Under the pieces are notes generated by a model. It did not search any database. It was not told the DNA's origin and saw only the letters and a program-made list of their open reading frames with translations. A DNA stretch of 64,000 nt from the NCBI RefSeq assembly GCF_003347605.1, contig NZ_QDFZ01000005.1, positions 1-64,000 on the forward strand. Direction: 5' to 3'. Origin of the DNA: Chryseobacterium sp. KLBC 52 (GTDB lineage: Bacteria; Bacteroidota; Bacteroidia; Flavobacteriales; Weeksellaceae). The translations under genes and the position numbers were made by a program. Position 1 is the first letter of the stretch, and every line of letters starts with the position of its first letter. Below, piece by piece: positions 22,654-31,274 of this stretch.

Positions 22654-24234
22654 ATGGTTAAAATTTATACAAAATTATTTGTAGCCGTATTAGCTTTAAG
22701 TCCAACTTTTGCTTTTGCCCAGGCAGGAAATGTTGGTATTAATACTGCAAATCCAGGTTCCACTATGGATATTAATGGATCATTAGCAGCAAATTATAAT
22801 GCTGTCAATACAAACTCTTATAATTTGAATTCATCAGATTTCCATGTTTCTTATAACGGTAGCTCCAATGCTGTGTTTAATCTCCCTTCTGCAGTCAGTG
22901 GGGCCGGGAATTATAGAGGACGTATTTATAGGATTAAAAATAATACAAACTTTAGTATTACAGTAAATTCTGCATCTCCAGAGACTATTAATGGAAATCC
23001 CAACGTTCTTGTCCCAGCAAATCAAAGTGTAGAGTTAATCAATACCGGGCTTACGGGGGCTTCTTCTACATGGGAAATACTTTCAAAAGGAAGTTCTTCT
23101 ACAGGAGATTATATTATAGTAAAGCCAAACGCTATTCAAACAGTATCTACTGGATCGGATGTTACATTTGGTTCTGTAATTGCAACCAATAATATTACTT
23201 ATAATGCTGGTATTTTTAATTTGAAAGCCGGGAAAACCTATGTTCTCCGTTGCCAATTGCATGCTACAGAGTTCTCACTAGCTGGAGGTTTCTTCGTCTA
23301 TGAATGGGTTGATGCTTCAAATAATTCCGTTCTTCCCTCCAGTACAACCGGTGTTGTTGATGCAATAAATAATTATCCTGCTACTTCAATAGGAGGCCAG
23401 CCAGAGGCCTATGCTATTTACAGGCCTACAGTTGACACCTCTGTAAAAGTACGATTAGGAGGAGCAGGAACAGCTCAGTTGAATCCTCAAATAGGATTTA
23501 TGACTGTTACAGAACTTGCCGGAGGTAACGGAAACGGAGGAACAACGATTATTAATAACAACATTACCGCAAGCAATGGTCTTACATTATCAGGTACAGA
23601 TGTAAAATTGGGAGGAACCCTTTCACAAGCTACAGATATAGCAATGGCGGGAAACAATTTAAGTATTAATGGTACAGGAAAAGTTCTGATGGGGACCAAT
23701 ACAGTGCCCACGGGCGCATCAAATGCAAAAGTTATTATTGATAATGGGACTACCAATGGTGCTCTTCAAATTAAAGATGGTACTCAGCAGTTGGGGTATG
23801 TCCTCACCAGTGATGCCAATGGTTTAGCAACATGGTCCTCCACTGTTACTACAGCGTTCGCTAATAATTGGACACCATATACCGGAACATTGATAAATCC
23901 TTATACGGGCGGAACCGGAGCTGCAGGATTGAATACGGGAGTTCAGGTCACTATCCCTGCAAAAGGGTGGTATTTTTTCCGATGTGGAGTTGCTATCAAT
24001 TCTGATTGTAATGATTACTTTTTTTATATTAATGGTATTGGTGATGTCTGGAGAAGCTACTGTGGATCAAACACTGCTGCATTCATGTTTCCAAGAGATC
24101 AGAACCGTGTATTATATTTTGCTACACCAGGAACCTACACTGTGTTAGCTGGTAAAACAAATGGAGTAGTTCCAGCTTCATTTAACGCTGGAAACCCTTC
24201 TTTTTATCTGGATTTTGTAAAATTCCAAAATTAA
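22654..24234 (+). CDS. secreted surface protein, 526 aa, with VGINT...DINGS motif
   Basis: A signal peptide (ending around FAFAQA, residue 24) is followed by the motif NVGINTANPGSTMDINGS, which opens many large secreted proteins of Chryseobacterium and Flavobacterium. The middle is Asn/Thr/Gly-rich beta sequence, and a Gly/Asn stretch (ELAGGNGNGGTTIINNN) separates a C-terminal domain from about residue 400. No catalytic motif and no clear T9SS C-terminal domain were seen. Probably a cell-surface or fibre-like protein; function unknown. A shorter protein with the same opening motif is at 25438. A terminator follows. Confidence 0.75.
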   Translation: MVKIYTKLFVAVLALSPTFAFAQAGNVGINTANPGSTMDINGSLAANYNAVNTNSYNLNSSDFHVSYNGSSNAVFNLPSAVSGAGNYRGRIYRIKNNTNFSITVNSASPETINGNPNVLVPANQSVELINTGLTGASSTWEILSKGSSSTGDYIIVKPNAIQTVSTGSDVTFGSVIATNNITYNAGIFNLKAGKTYVLRCQLHATEFSLAGGFFVYEWVDASNNSVLPSSTTGVVDAINNYPATSIGGQPEAYAIYRPTVDTSVKVRLGGAGTAQLNPQIGFMTVTELAGGNGNGGTTIINNNITASNGLTLSGTDVKLGGTLSQATDIAMAGNNLSINGTGKVLMGTNTVPTGASNAKVIIDNGTTNGALQIKDGTQQLGYVLTSDANGLATWSSTVTTAFANNWTPYTGTLINPYTGGTGAAGLNTGVQVTIPAKGWYFFRCGVAINSDCNDYFFYINGIGDVWRSYCGSNTAAFMFPRDQNRVLYFATPGTYTVLAGKTNGVVPASFNAGNPSFYLDFVKFQN

Positions 24235-24277
24235 GATAGCAGCTTTTTATTAAGGTCCAGCGATTCTAAAAACACAT

Positions 24278-24313
24278 AAAAAAACTGTAAGGATTATTTC
24301 TTTGCAGTTTTTT
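24278..24313 (+). terminator. rho-independent terminator
   Basis: AAAAAACTG (ending 24287) pairs with CAGTTTTTT (24305-24313) around a 17-nt loop, with T-rich 3' end. Confidence 0.7.
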
Positions 24314-24467
24314 CATGGATGAAAAATGAAAATCTTTTTAATACTGTGGAAAAAGTAGTGATTTTATGTGATTTCTATTGTTTAATTTTACTATTCTTTT
24401 TACTTCCCAGGATTTTTAAATCCAAAAATACCAACAGAATACCCTAGATTTGAAAAAAAAATAAAAC

Positions 24468-25211
24468 ATGGAATTTTCTCCTTTTAATCCTGTGATCAAG
24501 CTTTGTCTGCAAGGGATGGGTTTTGAAGACAAAGGAATGCCTGAAGAAGCAGCTCAACTATTTTTACAAGCCTGGGAGAAAGCTTCCGATGATCATGAAA
24601 AGTTTCTGGCAGCTTATTATGTATCACGTCATCAGAAAACCACTGCTGATCGGTTGAAATGGCTGGAAACTTCCTTAGAGTTTGCCTTGAAAATTAATGA
24701 TGATACCGTTAAAAGTGCCTTGCCCTCTCTTTATCTGAATATTTCCAGATCCTATGATGATGTAGGAGATACTGAAAAATCAAAAGAAAATGCTGAATTG
24801 TCAGAGTTAGTGCAAAATCATCCTTCTGATAAGGGCCCTTTTTACCATGGAACAAAAGCCGACTTGCACATGGGAGATTTCTTGACAGCGGGAGGAAATT
24901 CTAATTATAAATCTGAATTCAAAATGAATCATATTTATTTCACCGCTTTAGCCAATGGAGCAGGGCTAGCTGCTGCTCTGGCAAATGGTGATGGAGCCGA
25001 AAGAGTATATATTATAGAACCCACCGGAAGTTTTGAAAATGATCCCAATGTAACAGATAAGAAATTTCCGGGCAATCCAACCCGTTCTTATCGTTCGGAA
25101 ATGCCCTTAAAAATTATCGGAGAAATTACAGAATGGAACAGACCAACTCCCGAAGATCTTCAAAAATTTCGCGAAAAACTTGAAAACAGTAAGGGAGATA
25201 TCATCAATTAG
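24468..25211 (+). CDS. arr: rifampin ADP-ribosyltransferase (Arr) with N-terminal helical extension
   Basis: Residues 123-225 carry the full Arr signature: FYHGTKADLHMGD (His128 of the NAD site), MNHIYFTALANGAGLAAALANG, RVYIIEPTGSFENDPN and the near-invariant TDKKFPGNPTRSYRS followed by the IIGEITEW strand. Arr uses NAD+ to ADP-ribosylate rifamycins and inactivates them. Classical Arr is about 140 aa; here about 120 extra residues precede it and form TPR-like helical pairs (GMPEEAAQLFLQAWEKASDD, LPSLYLNISRSYDDVGD, EKSKENAELSELV). The extension is in frame and linked without a stop. The enzyme stands alone, between secreted-protein genes. Confidence 0.9.
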   Translation: MEFSPFNPVIKLCLQGMGFEDKGMPEEAAQLFLQAWEKASDDHEKFLAAYYVSRHQKTTADRLKWLETSLEFALKINDDTVKSALPSLYLNISRSYDDVGDTEKSKENAELSELVQNHPSDKGPFYHGTKADLHMGDFLTAGGNSNYKSEFKMNHIYFTALANGAGLAAALANGDGAERVYIIEPTGSFENDPNVTDKKFPGNPTRSYRSEMPLKIIGEITEWNRPTPEDLQKFREKLENSKGDIIN

Positions 25212-25327
25212 CCTTTACGTGTGATATAAACTATGGAAAACAATGGATTATGACTACACTCATAAAAGCCTGTGAGGATATTTCATACATTTGGGATAAG
25301 TTTTTCATTCATCCAATAATAGTTTTT

Positions 25328-25350
25328 AGCCTCTTTTGTAGAGGCTTTTT
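25328..25350 (+). terminator. rho-independent terminator after arr
   Basis: AGCCTCT (25328-25334) pairs with AGAGGCT (25340-25346), loop TTTGT, then a T run. Confidence 0.85.
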
Positions 25351-25380
25351 ATGTAAAATGCTAAGGATTTTCTTTTTAAC

Positions 25381-25413
25381 AAAAAAACAGCCACAATGAA
25401 AATATTGCGGCTG
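25381..25413 (-). terminator. rho-independent terminator of the secreted protein gene
   Basis: On the minus strand CAGCCGCAAT pairs with ATTGTGGCTG (one G-U pair), followed by a run of seven T (plus-strand A at 25381-25387). Confidence 0.8.
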
Positions 25414-25437
25414 CCTTTTGAAATCAAATATCAACTA

Positions 25438-26121
25438 TTATAAAGATCTGGAGCGGGCAATATTAATAAGGTACACAAGGTGTGCGTACATGCTTCGCTT
25501 TACAGACTCTACTTTTATATCTCCGGTGGTCTGGTTGATGGTAGTGACCAAATCCGTATTACACTGACCCGCAAAGTTTCCACTTCCTAAATAGTTCACT
25601 GTATTGGTACTTGGATAAGAAATTCTGGGATAGTCAGGTGCTGTCTGATTAGCCACAGCAGCTGTGTTTGCAAATCCTTTATTGTCGACATATCGGGCTG
25701 TCCATGTTCCTAGAAATTGTCCGTTTCCTGTATTAATTCCTTGTCCTACAATAATCTGAGTGTCTACAGGGTTACTGAATCCCGCACAAGAAGAGTAATG
25801 GTTTACAGAAACTGTACAGGACGAAGCATTGTCGCCAGGTAGGAAACATTTTCCTTCGTAGACTGTGAGTCTTTGTTCACTGGAAGAAGTTGATGTGTTC
25901 AATATAGCCTTTGGAGCAAAAATTTCTTCAGGGGAAATAAGCGTTAAAACTCCCTGTGCATCTGCCGCAACAATCTTTTTTTCAGCATTTGAAAGTCCTC
26001 TTACTCTTACCAGGCCATTTACGTCTAAAGTATGACTCGGAGTGGCGGTATTAATCCCAACCTGTGCTGTTGAACTTCCACAAATAGCAAGTGCTGCCAA
26101 AAATAATGTTTTTGTTTTCAT
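25438..26121 (-). CDS. secreted protein with VGINT...LDVNG motif, 227 aa
   Basis: The start at 26121 was chosen because it gives a good signal peptide (MKTKTLFLAALAICGSSTAQ); an upstream in-frame ATG at 26184 would put charged residues before it. The mature protein starts with VGINTATPSHTLDVNGLVRVRGLSNAEKK, seen as VGINTATPSHTLDVNG then VRVRGLSNAEKKIV. It has four cysteines (GKCFLPGDNASSC, YSSCAGF, GQCNTD) that could form disulfides. The family is common in Chryseobacterium; function is unknown. It shares its opening motif with the protein at 22654. Confidence 0.75.
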   Translation of the reverse strand: MKTKTLFLAALAICGSSTAQVGINTATPSHTLDVNGLVRVRGLSNAEKKIVAADAQGVLTLISPEEIFAPKAILNTSTSSSEQRLTVYEGKCFLPGDNASSCTVSVNHYSSCAGFSNPVDTQIIVGQGINTGNGQFLGTWTARYVDNKGFANTAAVANQTAPDYPRISYPSTNTVNYLGSGNFAGQCNTDLVTTINQTTGDIKVESVKRSMYAHLVYLINIARSRSL

Positions 26122-26502
26122 GTAATTTTTTGAAAAGGTTAAATTTTTCACTAAGGTAAGAAATATCTTTAAAATAGAAGACAAATGGGCTGAAATCTAG
26201 TATAAACTAATTGTAAATGAATAGTAAACATATTAATACCAAGTTTTACGTATAAATTTAAAATAACTCAAAATTTATAGAGACTCTATTTGTTTGAAAA
26301 ATATTTGTATTTTAGCCGAAATATGTTGTTTTTTAATAAACATATTGGGCGCTAATTAAAATTCAGATAATTTGAATGAAAAAATTAGTAGATTTGCACG
26401 AACAAAAAAATAATACATATTAAGCAATATTCTCTCTGACTGAATTTTTAGAAGAAAAGTATAGGAGAATAACAGGATTTAGGTTATAAAACTACTGAAA
26501 CT
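26122..26502 (+). promoter_or_regulatory. divergent intergenic region with -7 box for the downstream lipoprotein
   Basis: The region is strongly AT-rich. A perfect TAGATTTG lies at 26389-26396, with TTTG at 26371-26374 too close to be an ideal -33. The predicted leader to the start at 26503 is about 100 nt long. No other structure was recognised. Confidence 0.4.
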
Positions 26503-26871
26503 ATGAAGAAACTTTTTTTACTTTTATTAACGGCGTTTTTATTTATCGGTTGCAGCTCTGATGATGATACTATTTATGATTATGTAGGAACATGGTCTGG
26601 TTCCTATGAAGGAGCAGATAAAGGAGTTTGGAACTTTGTGGTAGATGAAAGTGGTAAAGTGGTAGGAACAATGCATTCGGATGTTAATAATGAAAACTAC
26701 AGCATTACCGGAAATTTAAGTGAGACAGGAGATCTTAACGCCAGAGTAGGACTTCCTTCACAAGGAGATTTCAAAGGGACGTTAACAACAGAAAAAAAAG
26801 GAAACGGAAACTGGTCCAACTCACTTCCAACACCTTCCGTATCAGGAAGCTGGAAAGGAGAAAAGAAATAA
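26503..26871 (+). CDS. small lipoprotein, 122 aa
   Basis: A type II signal peptide with lipobox FIGC (Cys17) followed by SSDDD, an acidic stretch; in Bacteroidetes, acidic residues close behind the lipidated Cys favour surface export. The rest is a small beta-barrel-like domain with GTWSGSYEGADKGVWNFVVDESGKVVGT and GNGNWSNS...SGSWKGEKK, resembling lipocalin-type repeats around Trp-Ser-Gly. Function unknown. It is followed by a strong terminator. Confidence 0.8.
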   Translation: MKKLFLLLLTAFLFIGCSSDDDTIYDYVGTWSGSYEGADKGVWNFVVDESGKVVGTMHSDVNNENYSITGNLSETGDLNARVGLPSQGDFKGTLTTEKKGNGNWSNSLPTPSVSGSWKGEKK

Positions 26872-26880
26872 AAACAAGAA

Positions 26881-26909
26881 AGTCTGCAGAATATACTGCA
26901 GACTTTTTT
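26881..26909 (+). terminator. rho-independent terminator
   Basis: A 9-bp stem, AGTCTGCAG (26881-26889) with CTGCAGACT (26896-26904), then five T. Confidence 0.88.
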
Positions 26910-26911
26910 AT

Positions 26912-27550
26912 TTATACAAATCCCATATGGGTAATCTTATCATTTTCATTCTTTAATGCTACAAAATAGATTAGAATGTCATCTTCAGAGAAATACTTTT
27001 TAAAAGACTTGTCTTGTTGCTGATTCCAATGGACTATTTCTTCACTACTTTCTATGCTATAATTTTCAGCATCCAGTTTCATCGTCATAATCACAGCATA
27101 TTCTGATCTACAGAGTTCATTTTTATACAGAACATGATCTTTCATTCTTACACAATCAGAAATATCATGAAACGTGCCTAATTGAAATTCTCTCAGGAGT
27201 TTTCTTCCATCTTCAGTCTTTAATCCATTTTCAACTGTTCTTTTTCCTCTTTCAGAAAGGGTATCTAAATCTTTGATGGTAGTCATCACCTTTGCAAACT
27301 TCTGGTAGAGGAGGGGATCACCTGCTTCTTTAATATATACTTCCAGGCTTTTCCTAATAATCTTCCCTATTTTGGAACAATGCCCGAATTCAGAACTATT
27401 CTGTCTTACTTTCTCATAGGACGGATTTTTTTTAAACGCAGCTTTATTGAACCCGCTTTTCTTCCGAACCACATTTTTGCCATTCAGAGTATAAAATACC
27501 AGATCGCCCACTGCTCCGGTGATCTTGATTACACTTTCATAGGTTGCCAT
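26912..27550 (-). CDS. hypothetical protein, 212 aa
   Basis: Not assigned to a family with a known role. The N-terminus (MATYESVIKITGAVGDLVFYTLNGKNVVRKKSGFNK) is split here as ITGAVGDLVFYTLNGK and NVVRKKSGFNK; this Gly-rich beta hairpin with a basic end recurs at the start of many short Bacteroidetes proteins of unknown function. The middle is helical and basic (SKIGKIIRKSLEVYIKEAGD, KFAKVMTTIKDLDTLSERGKRTV). There is no signal peptide or membrane segment. It has its own -7 box. A nucleic-acid-binding role is possible from its charge but is only a guess. Confidence 0.65.
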   Translation of the reverse strand: MATYESVIKITGAVGDLVFYTLNGKNVVRKKSGFNKAAFKKNPSYEKVRQNSSEFGHCSKIGKIIRKSLEVYIKEAGDPLLYQKFAKVMTTIKDLDTLSERGKRTVENGLKTEDGRKLLREFQLGTFHDISDCVRMKDHVLYKNELCRSEYAVIMTMKLDAENYSIESSEEIVHWNQQQDKSFKKYFSEDDILIYFVALKNENDKITHMGFV

Positions 27551-27567
27551 ATCTTCAAAATAGAAAT

Positions 27568-27575
27568 CAAATATA
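27568..27575 (-). promoter_or_regulatory. -7 element of the 212-aa hypothetical gene
   Basis: TATATTTG on the minus strand ends 18 bp before the start codon at 27550. Confidence 0.4.
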
Positions 27576-27659
27576 CAGATAAATAATGAAATTCAAAACT
27601 TTAACATATATTTATCATATAGTTGTAGTATAGTTATATCGTAATTAAATTATAAAATG

Positions 27660-27667
27660 TATATTTG
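27660..27667 (+). promoter_or_regulatory. -7 element of the NlpC/P60 gene
   Basis: TATATTTG ends 37 bp before the start codon at 27705. No TTG lies at the -33 distance. Confidence 0.45.
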
Positions 27668-27704
27668 TGGTAGATTTTGTTAATTAATTATAAATCAGAA
27701 GAAT

Positions 27705-28277
27705 ATGGGAACGGAATTATTTCAACAAAAAATAAAAGTAAAACAGATGGTGGTTGTCCTGACAGCCTCTGTTTTTGTGGTTTCCTGCGGATCCTCGAAA
27801 AGTGTTTCTGCGAGCAAAAAATCAAATACAAAGGCGGTAGCGAAAGCTGAAAATCTCAGAAAACTGGATTCAAAATTTAGTGGCAGTGTTTCCAGATCCA
27901 TCAATGATATTTTGAAAGATGCAGAAAAGTATATCGGAACACCTTATAAATTCGGAGGAAATACTTCGTCAGGATTTGACTGTTCCGGATTTACCGTAAA
28001 AGTATTTGAAGAAAATGATTTTAATCTTCCCAGAAGATCTTCTGATCAGGCCGATGCCGGAAAGAATATTGATATCAAGGATGTAAAACCAGGTGACCTG
28101 TTGTTTTTTGCAACAGCCGGAGGAAGCAGAGTTTCTCATGTGGGAATTGTTCATGATATTGGTCCTGACGGAGAAGTGAAATTTATTCATGCTTCCACCT
28201 CAAAAGGTGTAATCATTTCATCCCTGAATGAAAAATACTGGAATAAGGCCTACCTTCATGCTCAAAGAGTTCTGTAA
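27705..28277 (+). CDS. NlpC/P60-family lipoprotein (cell-wall endopeptidase)
   Basis: A 190-aa lipoprotein with lipobox VVSC (Cys28), a basic Ser/Lys linker to about residue 60 and an NlpC/P60 domain. The catalytic Cys is in FDCSGFTVKVF, the His in RVSHVGIVHDIG and the third polar residue in FIHASTSKGV. Such enzymes cleave the gamma-D-Glu to diamino-acid bond in peptidoglycan peptides, from the outer-membrane inner face. The start at 27705 keeps a basic n-region (KIKVKQ) before the hydrophobic core. Chosen start is plausible but the Met at residue 15 would also give a signal peptide. Confidence 0.92.
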   Translation: MGTELFQQKIKVKQMVVVLTASVFVVSCGSSKSVSASKKSNTKAVAKAENLRKLDSKFSGSVSRSINDILKDAEKYIGTPYKFGGNTSSGFDCSGFTVKVFEENDFNLPRRSSDQADAGKNIDIKDVKPGDLLFFATAGGSRVSHVGIVHDIGPDGEVKFIHASTSKGVIISSLNEKYWNKAYLHAQRVL

Positions 28278-28342
28278 ATCTTTAAAACGTACTAACAGGA
28301 ATTAATATTTTGTCATGCAGGGAAGGGTTGAAATTCAATAGA

Positions 28343-28470
28343 AACGGGCTTTAGCCCGTTCAATAGAAAAATCAAACAATCAATTGGCTTTAGCCAAAAC
28401 TTATAACTATATTCTTTAACCACCCCGTCAAAAATTCTTTGAATTTTTGCCACCCCTGCGGTGGAGGGGA
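28343..28470. repeat. cluster of short palindromes (interspersed-repeat type)
   Basis: Four palindromes follow each other in the 298-bp gap after the NlpC/P60 gene: AACGGGCTTTAGCCCGTT (28343-28360), TTGGCTTTAGCCAA (28384-28397), CAAAAATTC-TTT-GAATTTTTG (28429-28449) and CCACC-N5-GGTGG (28450-28464). The first two share the core GGCTTTAGCC. None has the T tract expected of a terminator. The arrangement looks like interspersed palindromic repeats rather than gene regulation. Confidence 0.6.
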
Positions 28471-28575
28471 ATTGCCAGGTTTACAGCTTCGCATTTCTGC
28501 AAATCAATAATATTCTTGTCATTGCAATAGCATTGCATCACGAAACTTTGCAAATTTGCCCAAAACTATTATCAA

Positions 28576-29187
28576 ATGGCAGATTTCATCAGATTTTTTA
28601 TCCCTTTTTACTTCATCATTTTCTTTTTGGTCTCTTTTGTAGGCATTAGCTGCAAAGTGGCTAAACAAATTGGTAAAAATCCTAATGTTCTTCCCAAAGA
28701 TGATTCCGCATACGGATTGGTGGGATTATATTTTAAGCTGGTTTTATTTGCTTTGTTTATCTATACCATACTTCTTTTATTTTTTCCGAAAGACATTTTC
28801 TCTGCTTTTAAAATCAATATTCTGGAATATGACATTTTTCAGTACGCAGGAATTGTATTAATGATTTTCGCCTTGATTTGGGTGATCATAGCACAGTTAC
28901 AAATGAAAAATTCATGGAGGATTGGAATTGATAACTCAGCAAAAACAAAACTGATAACCCACAGATTATTCAGTTTTTCAAGAAATCCTATATTTCTGGG
29001 AATGACGGTCAGCCTTGCCGGATTTTTCCTTGCATTCCCGACTGTCATTGCTTTTTCTTTTCTTCTGATCGGAAATATTTTAATGCAGATTCAAATACGG
29101 ATGGAAGAAGAGTATCTCCTAAAAGAGCACGGACAAATGTATCTGACCTACAAAAAGAGGGTGAAGCGCATGTTCACGCTTTATTAA
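28576..29187 (+). CDS. isoprenylcysteine carboxyl methyltransferase-like membrane protein
   Basis: A 203-aa protein with five or so hydrophobic segments. The C-terminal half has the PEMT/ICMT pattern: HRLFSFSRNPIFLGMTVSLAG (the R-NP-x-x-x-G motif binding S-adenosylmethionine), then QIRMEEEYLLKEHGQMYLTYKKRVKRM, seen here as RMEEEYLLKEHG and YKKRVKRM. Bacterial members methylate unknown small molecules or lipids. It lies after the repeat cluster and before dapD and has no obvious operon partner. Confidence 0.82.
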   Translation: MADFIRFFIPFYFIIFFLVSFVGISCKVAKQIGKNPNVLPKDDSAYGLVGLYFKLVLFALFIYTILLLFFPKDIFSAFKINILEYDIFQYAGIVLMIFALIWVIIAQLQMKNSWRIGIDNSAKTKLITHRLFSFSRNPIFLGMTVSLAGFFLAFPTVIAFSFLLIGNILMQIQIRMEEEYLLKEHGQMYLTYKKRVKRMFTLY

Positions 29188-29224
29188 AACATAATGTTAA
29201 AAACAGTTTTGCTGAACTTTTTTG

Positions 29225-29232
29225 TATCTTTG
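29225..29232 (+). promoter_or_regulatory. -7 element of dapD
   Basis: TATCTTTG ends 25 bp before the dapD start. The nearest upstream TTG gives a 13-bp spacer, shorter than usual. Confidence 0.45.
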
Positions 29233-29257
29233 GGCGGTATAATTTTAAATAAGAAAC

Positions 29258-30070
29258 ATGTCGTTACAACAAACTATTGAAAATATCTGGGACAACAGAG
29301 AATTATTGCAGAATGAAGACAGCCAGAAGGCGATCAGAGAAGTTATTTCTTTAGTTGATAAAGGGGAACTTCGTACTGCAGAACCTACAGAAAACGGATG
29401 GCAGGTAAATGAATGGGTAAAGAAAGCTGTAGTAATGTATTTCCCGATCCAGAAAATGGAAACTATTGAAGTAGGTCCGTTTGAATTTCATGATAAAATG
29501 CCTTTGAAGAGAGGTTATGCTGAAAAAGGAGTGAGAGTTGTTCCGCATGCAGTAGCGAGAGAAGGTGCTTACATTGCTCCTGGAGTAATTATGATGCCAT
29601 CTTACGTAAACATTGGTGCTTATGTAGATTCCGGAACAATGGTAGATACATGGGCAACGGTAGGAAGCTGTGCACAGATCGGTAAAAACGTTCACCTGAG
29701 CGGTGGTGTTGGTATCGGTGGGGTATTGGAACCTTTACAGGCTGCTCCGGTAATCATTGAAGACGATTGCTTTATCGGTTCAAGATGTATCGTTGTAGAA
29801 GGAGTTCACGTAGAAAAAGAAGCCGTATTGGGCGCTAACGTAGTACTGACTGCTTCTACAAAAATTATCGATGTTACAGGAGATACACCAATTGAAATCA
29901 AAGGAAGAGTTCCTGCACGTTCAGTAGTTATCCCTGGAAGCTATACAAAACAGTATCCTGCAGGAGAATATCAGGTTCCATGTGCCCTGATCATCGGTCA
30001 GAGAAAAGAATCTACAGACAAGAAAACATCTCTGAATGATGCATTGAGAGATAATAATGTAGCTGTTTAA
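29258..30070 (+). CDS. dapD: tetrahydrodipicolinate N-succinyltransferase
   Basis: A 270-aa cytoplasmic enzyme of lysine/diaminopimelate synthesis that transfers succinyl from succinyl-CoA to tetrahydrodipicolinate. The left-handed beta-helix hexapeptide repeats are visible (GAYIAPGVIMMPSYVNIGAYV, IGKNVHLSGGVGIGGVLEP, VIIEDDCFIGSRCIVVEGV, each under 22 residues), with the acceptor-site SGGVGIGGVLEP and SRCIVVEG stretches of DapD. It is full length. The following gene starts 29 bp later with a TTG, so it may be co-transcribed with the glycan genes. Confidence 0.96.
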   Translation: MSLQQTIENIWDNRELLQNEDSQKAIREVISLVDKGELRTAEPTENGWQVNEWVKKAVVMYFPIQKMETIEVGPFEFHDKMPLKRGYAEKGVRVVPHAVAREGAYIAPGVIMMPSYVNIGAYVDSGTMVDTWATVGSCAQIGKNVHLSGGVGIGGVLEPLQAAPVIIEDDCFIGSRCIVVEGVHVEKEAVLGANVVLTASTKIIDVTGDTPIEIKGRVPARSVVIPGSYTKQYPAGEYQVPCALIIGQRKESTDKKTSLNDALRDNNVAV

Positions 30071-30099
30071 GATTAATATTTTAATCTAATACCACAATC

Positions 30100-31269
30100 T
30101 TGAAAGAAAAATTTCTTAAAATACTATTAAACCCTAAATATATATTTGGGGTTTATCTTATTATATCCGTTGTTACAGCAATTTCCAAATACCTGAGAGG
30201 AGATTATGCGATCAATAACTATCTGATTTTTAAAAATGTATTCTTTAATACCATTCATCAGAAAAACTTATTTATCCATTATCCTGATCTTTATTTTGAT
30301 CTGAACCATTATGGTGTATTTTTTAGTGCATTGATTGCACCGTTTGCCATGATGCCGGATTGGCTGGGAATCTCACTCTGGAATATTGCCAATACTTTCA
30401 TTTTTATCTACGGAATTTATAAACTGCCTTTTTCAGACAGCAAGAAAGCGATTTTCGGATTGCTTTGTCTTCAGGAATACATTACTGCGGCTTTAAGTCT
30501 GCAGTTCAATGTAGCACTGACAGGTCTTTTACTGTTATCTGCAGTCTATATTTACGAAAGAAAAGAAGTGAAATCTGTAACCGCAATTTTAATAGGAATA
30601 TTTGTGAAAATCTACGGAATCGTAGGATTAACGCAGTTTTTCTTCATTAAAAATAAAACTAAATTTATTCTTTCAGGAATTGGAATTGCCCTATTGTTTT
30701 TTGTACTTCCGATGGCCTATTCAAGCCCGCAGTTTGTCATTCAGTGTTATTCGGACTGGTTTCAGTCTATTGTAGAAAAGAATAGCGAAAATCAGGTGTT
30801 AGGAAATATGCAGGATATCTCATTAATGGGCTTTGTGAGAAGAATTTTAGGAGATGCATCCATTTCAAACCTTGTGTTTTTAGCAGGCGGATTGCCTCTT
30901 TTTGCTTTACCTTATATCAGAATTAAACAATACAAACATTATGCTTTCCAATTGATGATTCTGGCTTCAACATTACTATTCCTGGTATTGTTCAGTTCAA
31001 GTTCAGAATCTCCAACATATATTATTGCGGTGGTAGGAGTACTGATCTGGTTTTTCCTTCAGAAAGAAAGAACCCCATTGATCATTGGATTGTTGGTTTT
31101 TGTCATTATTTTTACCTGTTTCTCCACTTCGGATCTGTTCCCGAAATTTGTAAAAGAGAATTATATCATCAAATATTCATTAAAAGCCGTACCTTGTATT
31201 GTAATCTGGTTGAGAGTGACTTATGAACTTCTGACTAAAGATTTTGAGAAAAATTACAGCCTGAATTAA
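30100..31269 (+). CDS. GT87-like (DUF2029) integral membrane glycosyltransferase
   Basis: A 389-aa protein with about ten hydrophobic segments, a pattern of the GT-C fold DUF2029/GT87 family that uses polyprenyl-phosphate sugars. The first periplasmic loop contains the acidic YLRGDYAINNY and a HYPDLYFDLNHYGVFFS region, which matches the Asp-containing catalytic loop. The start codon is TTG (30100), chosen because no ATG precedes the first hydrophobic segment. It is followed 5 bp later by a GT2 gene that could make its polyprenyl-phosphate donor. Confidence 0.78.
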   Translation: MKEKFLKILLNPKYIFGVYLIISVVTAISKYLRGDYAINNYLIFKNVFFNTIHQKNLFIHYPDLYFDLNHYGVFFSALIAPFAMMPDWLGISLWNIANTFIFIYGIYKLPFSDSKKAIFGLLCLQEYITAALSLQFNVALTGLLLLSAVYIYERKEVKSVTAILIGIFVKIYGIVGLTQFFFIKNKTKFILSGIGIALLFFVLPMAYSSPQFVIQCYSDWFQSIVEKNSENQVLGNMQDISLMGFVRRILGDASISNLVFLAGGLPLFALPYIRIKQYKHYAFQLMILASTLLFLVLFSSSSESPTYIIAVVGVLIWFFLQKERTPLIIGLLVFVIIFTCFSTSDLFPKFVKENYIIKYSLKAVPCIVIWLRVTYELLTKDFEKNYSLN

Positions 31270-31274
31270 TACAT

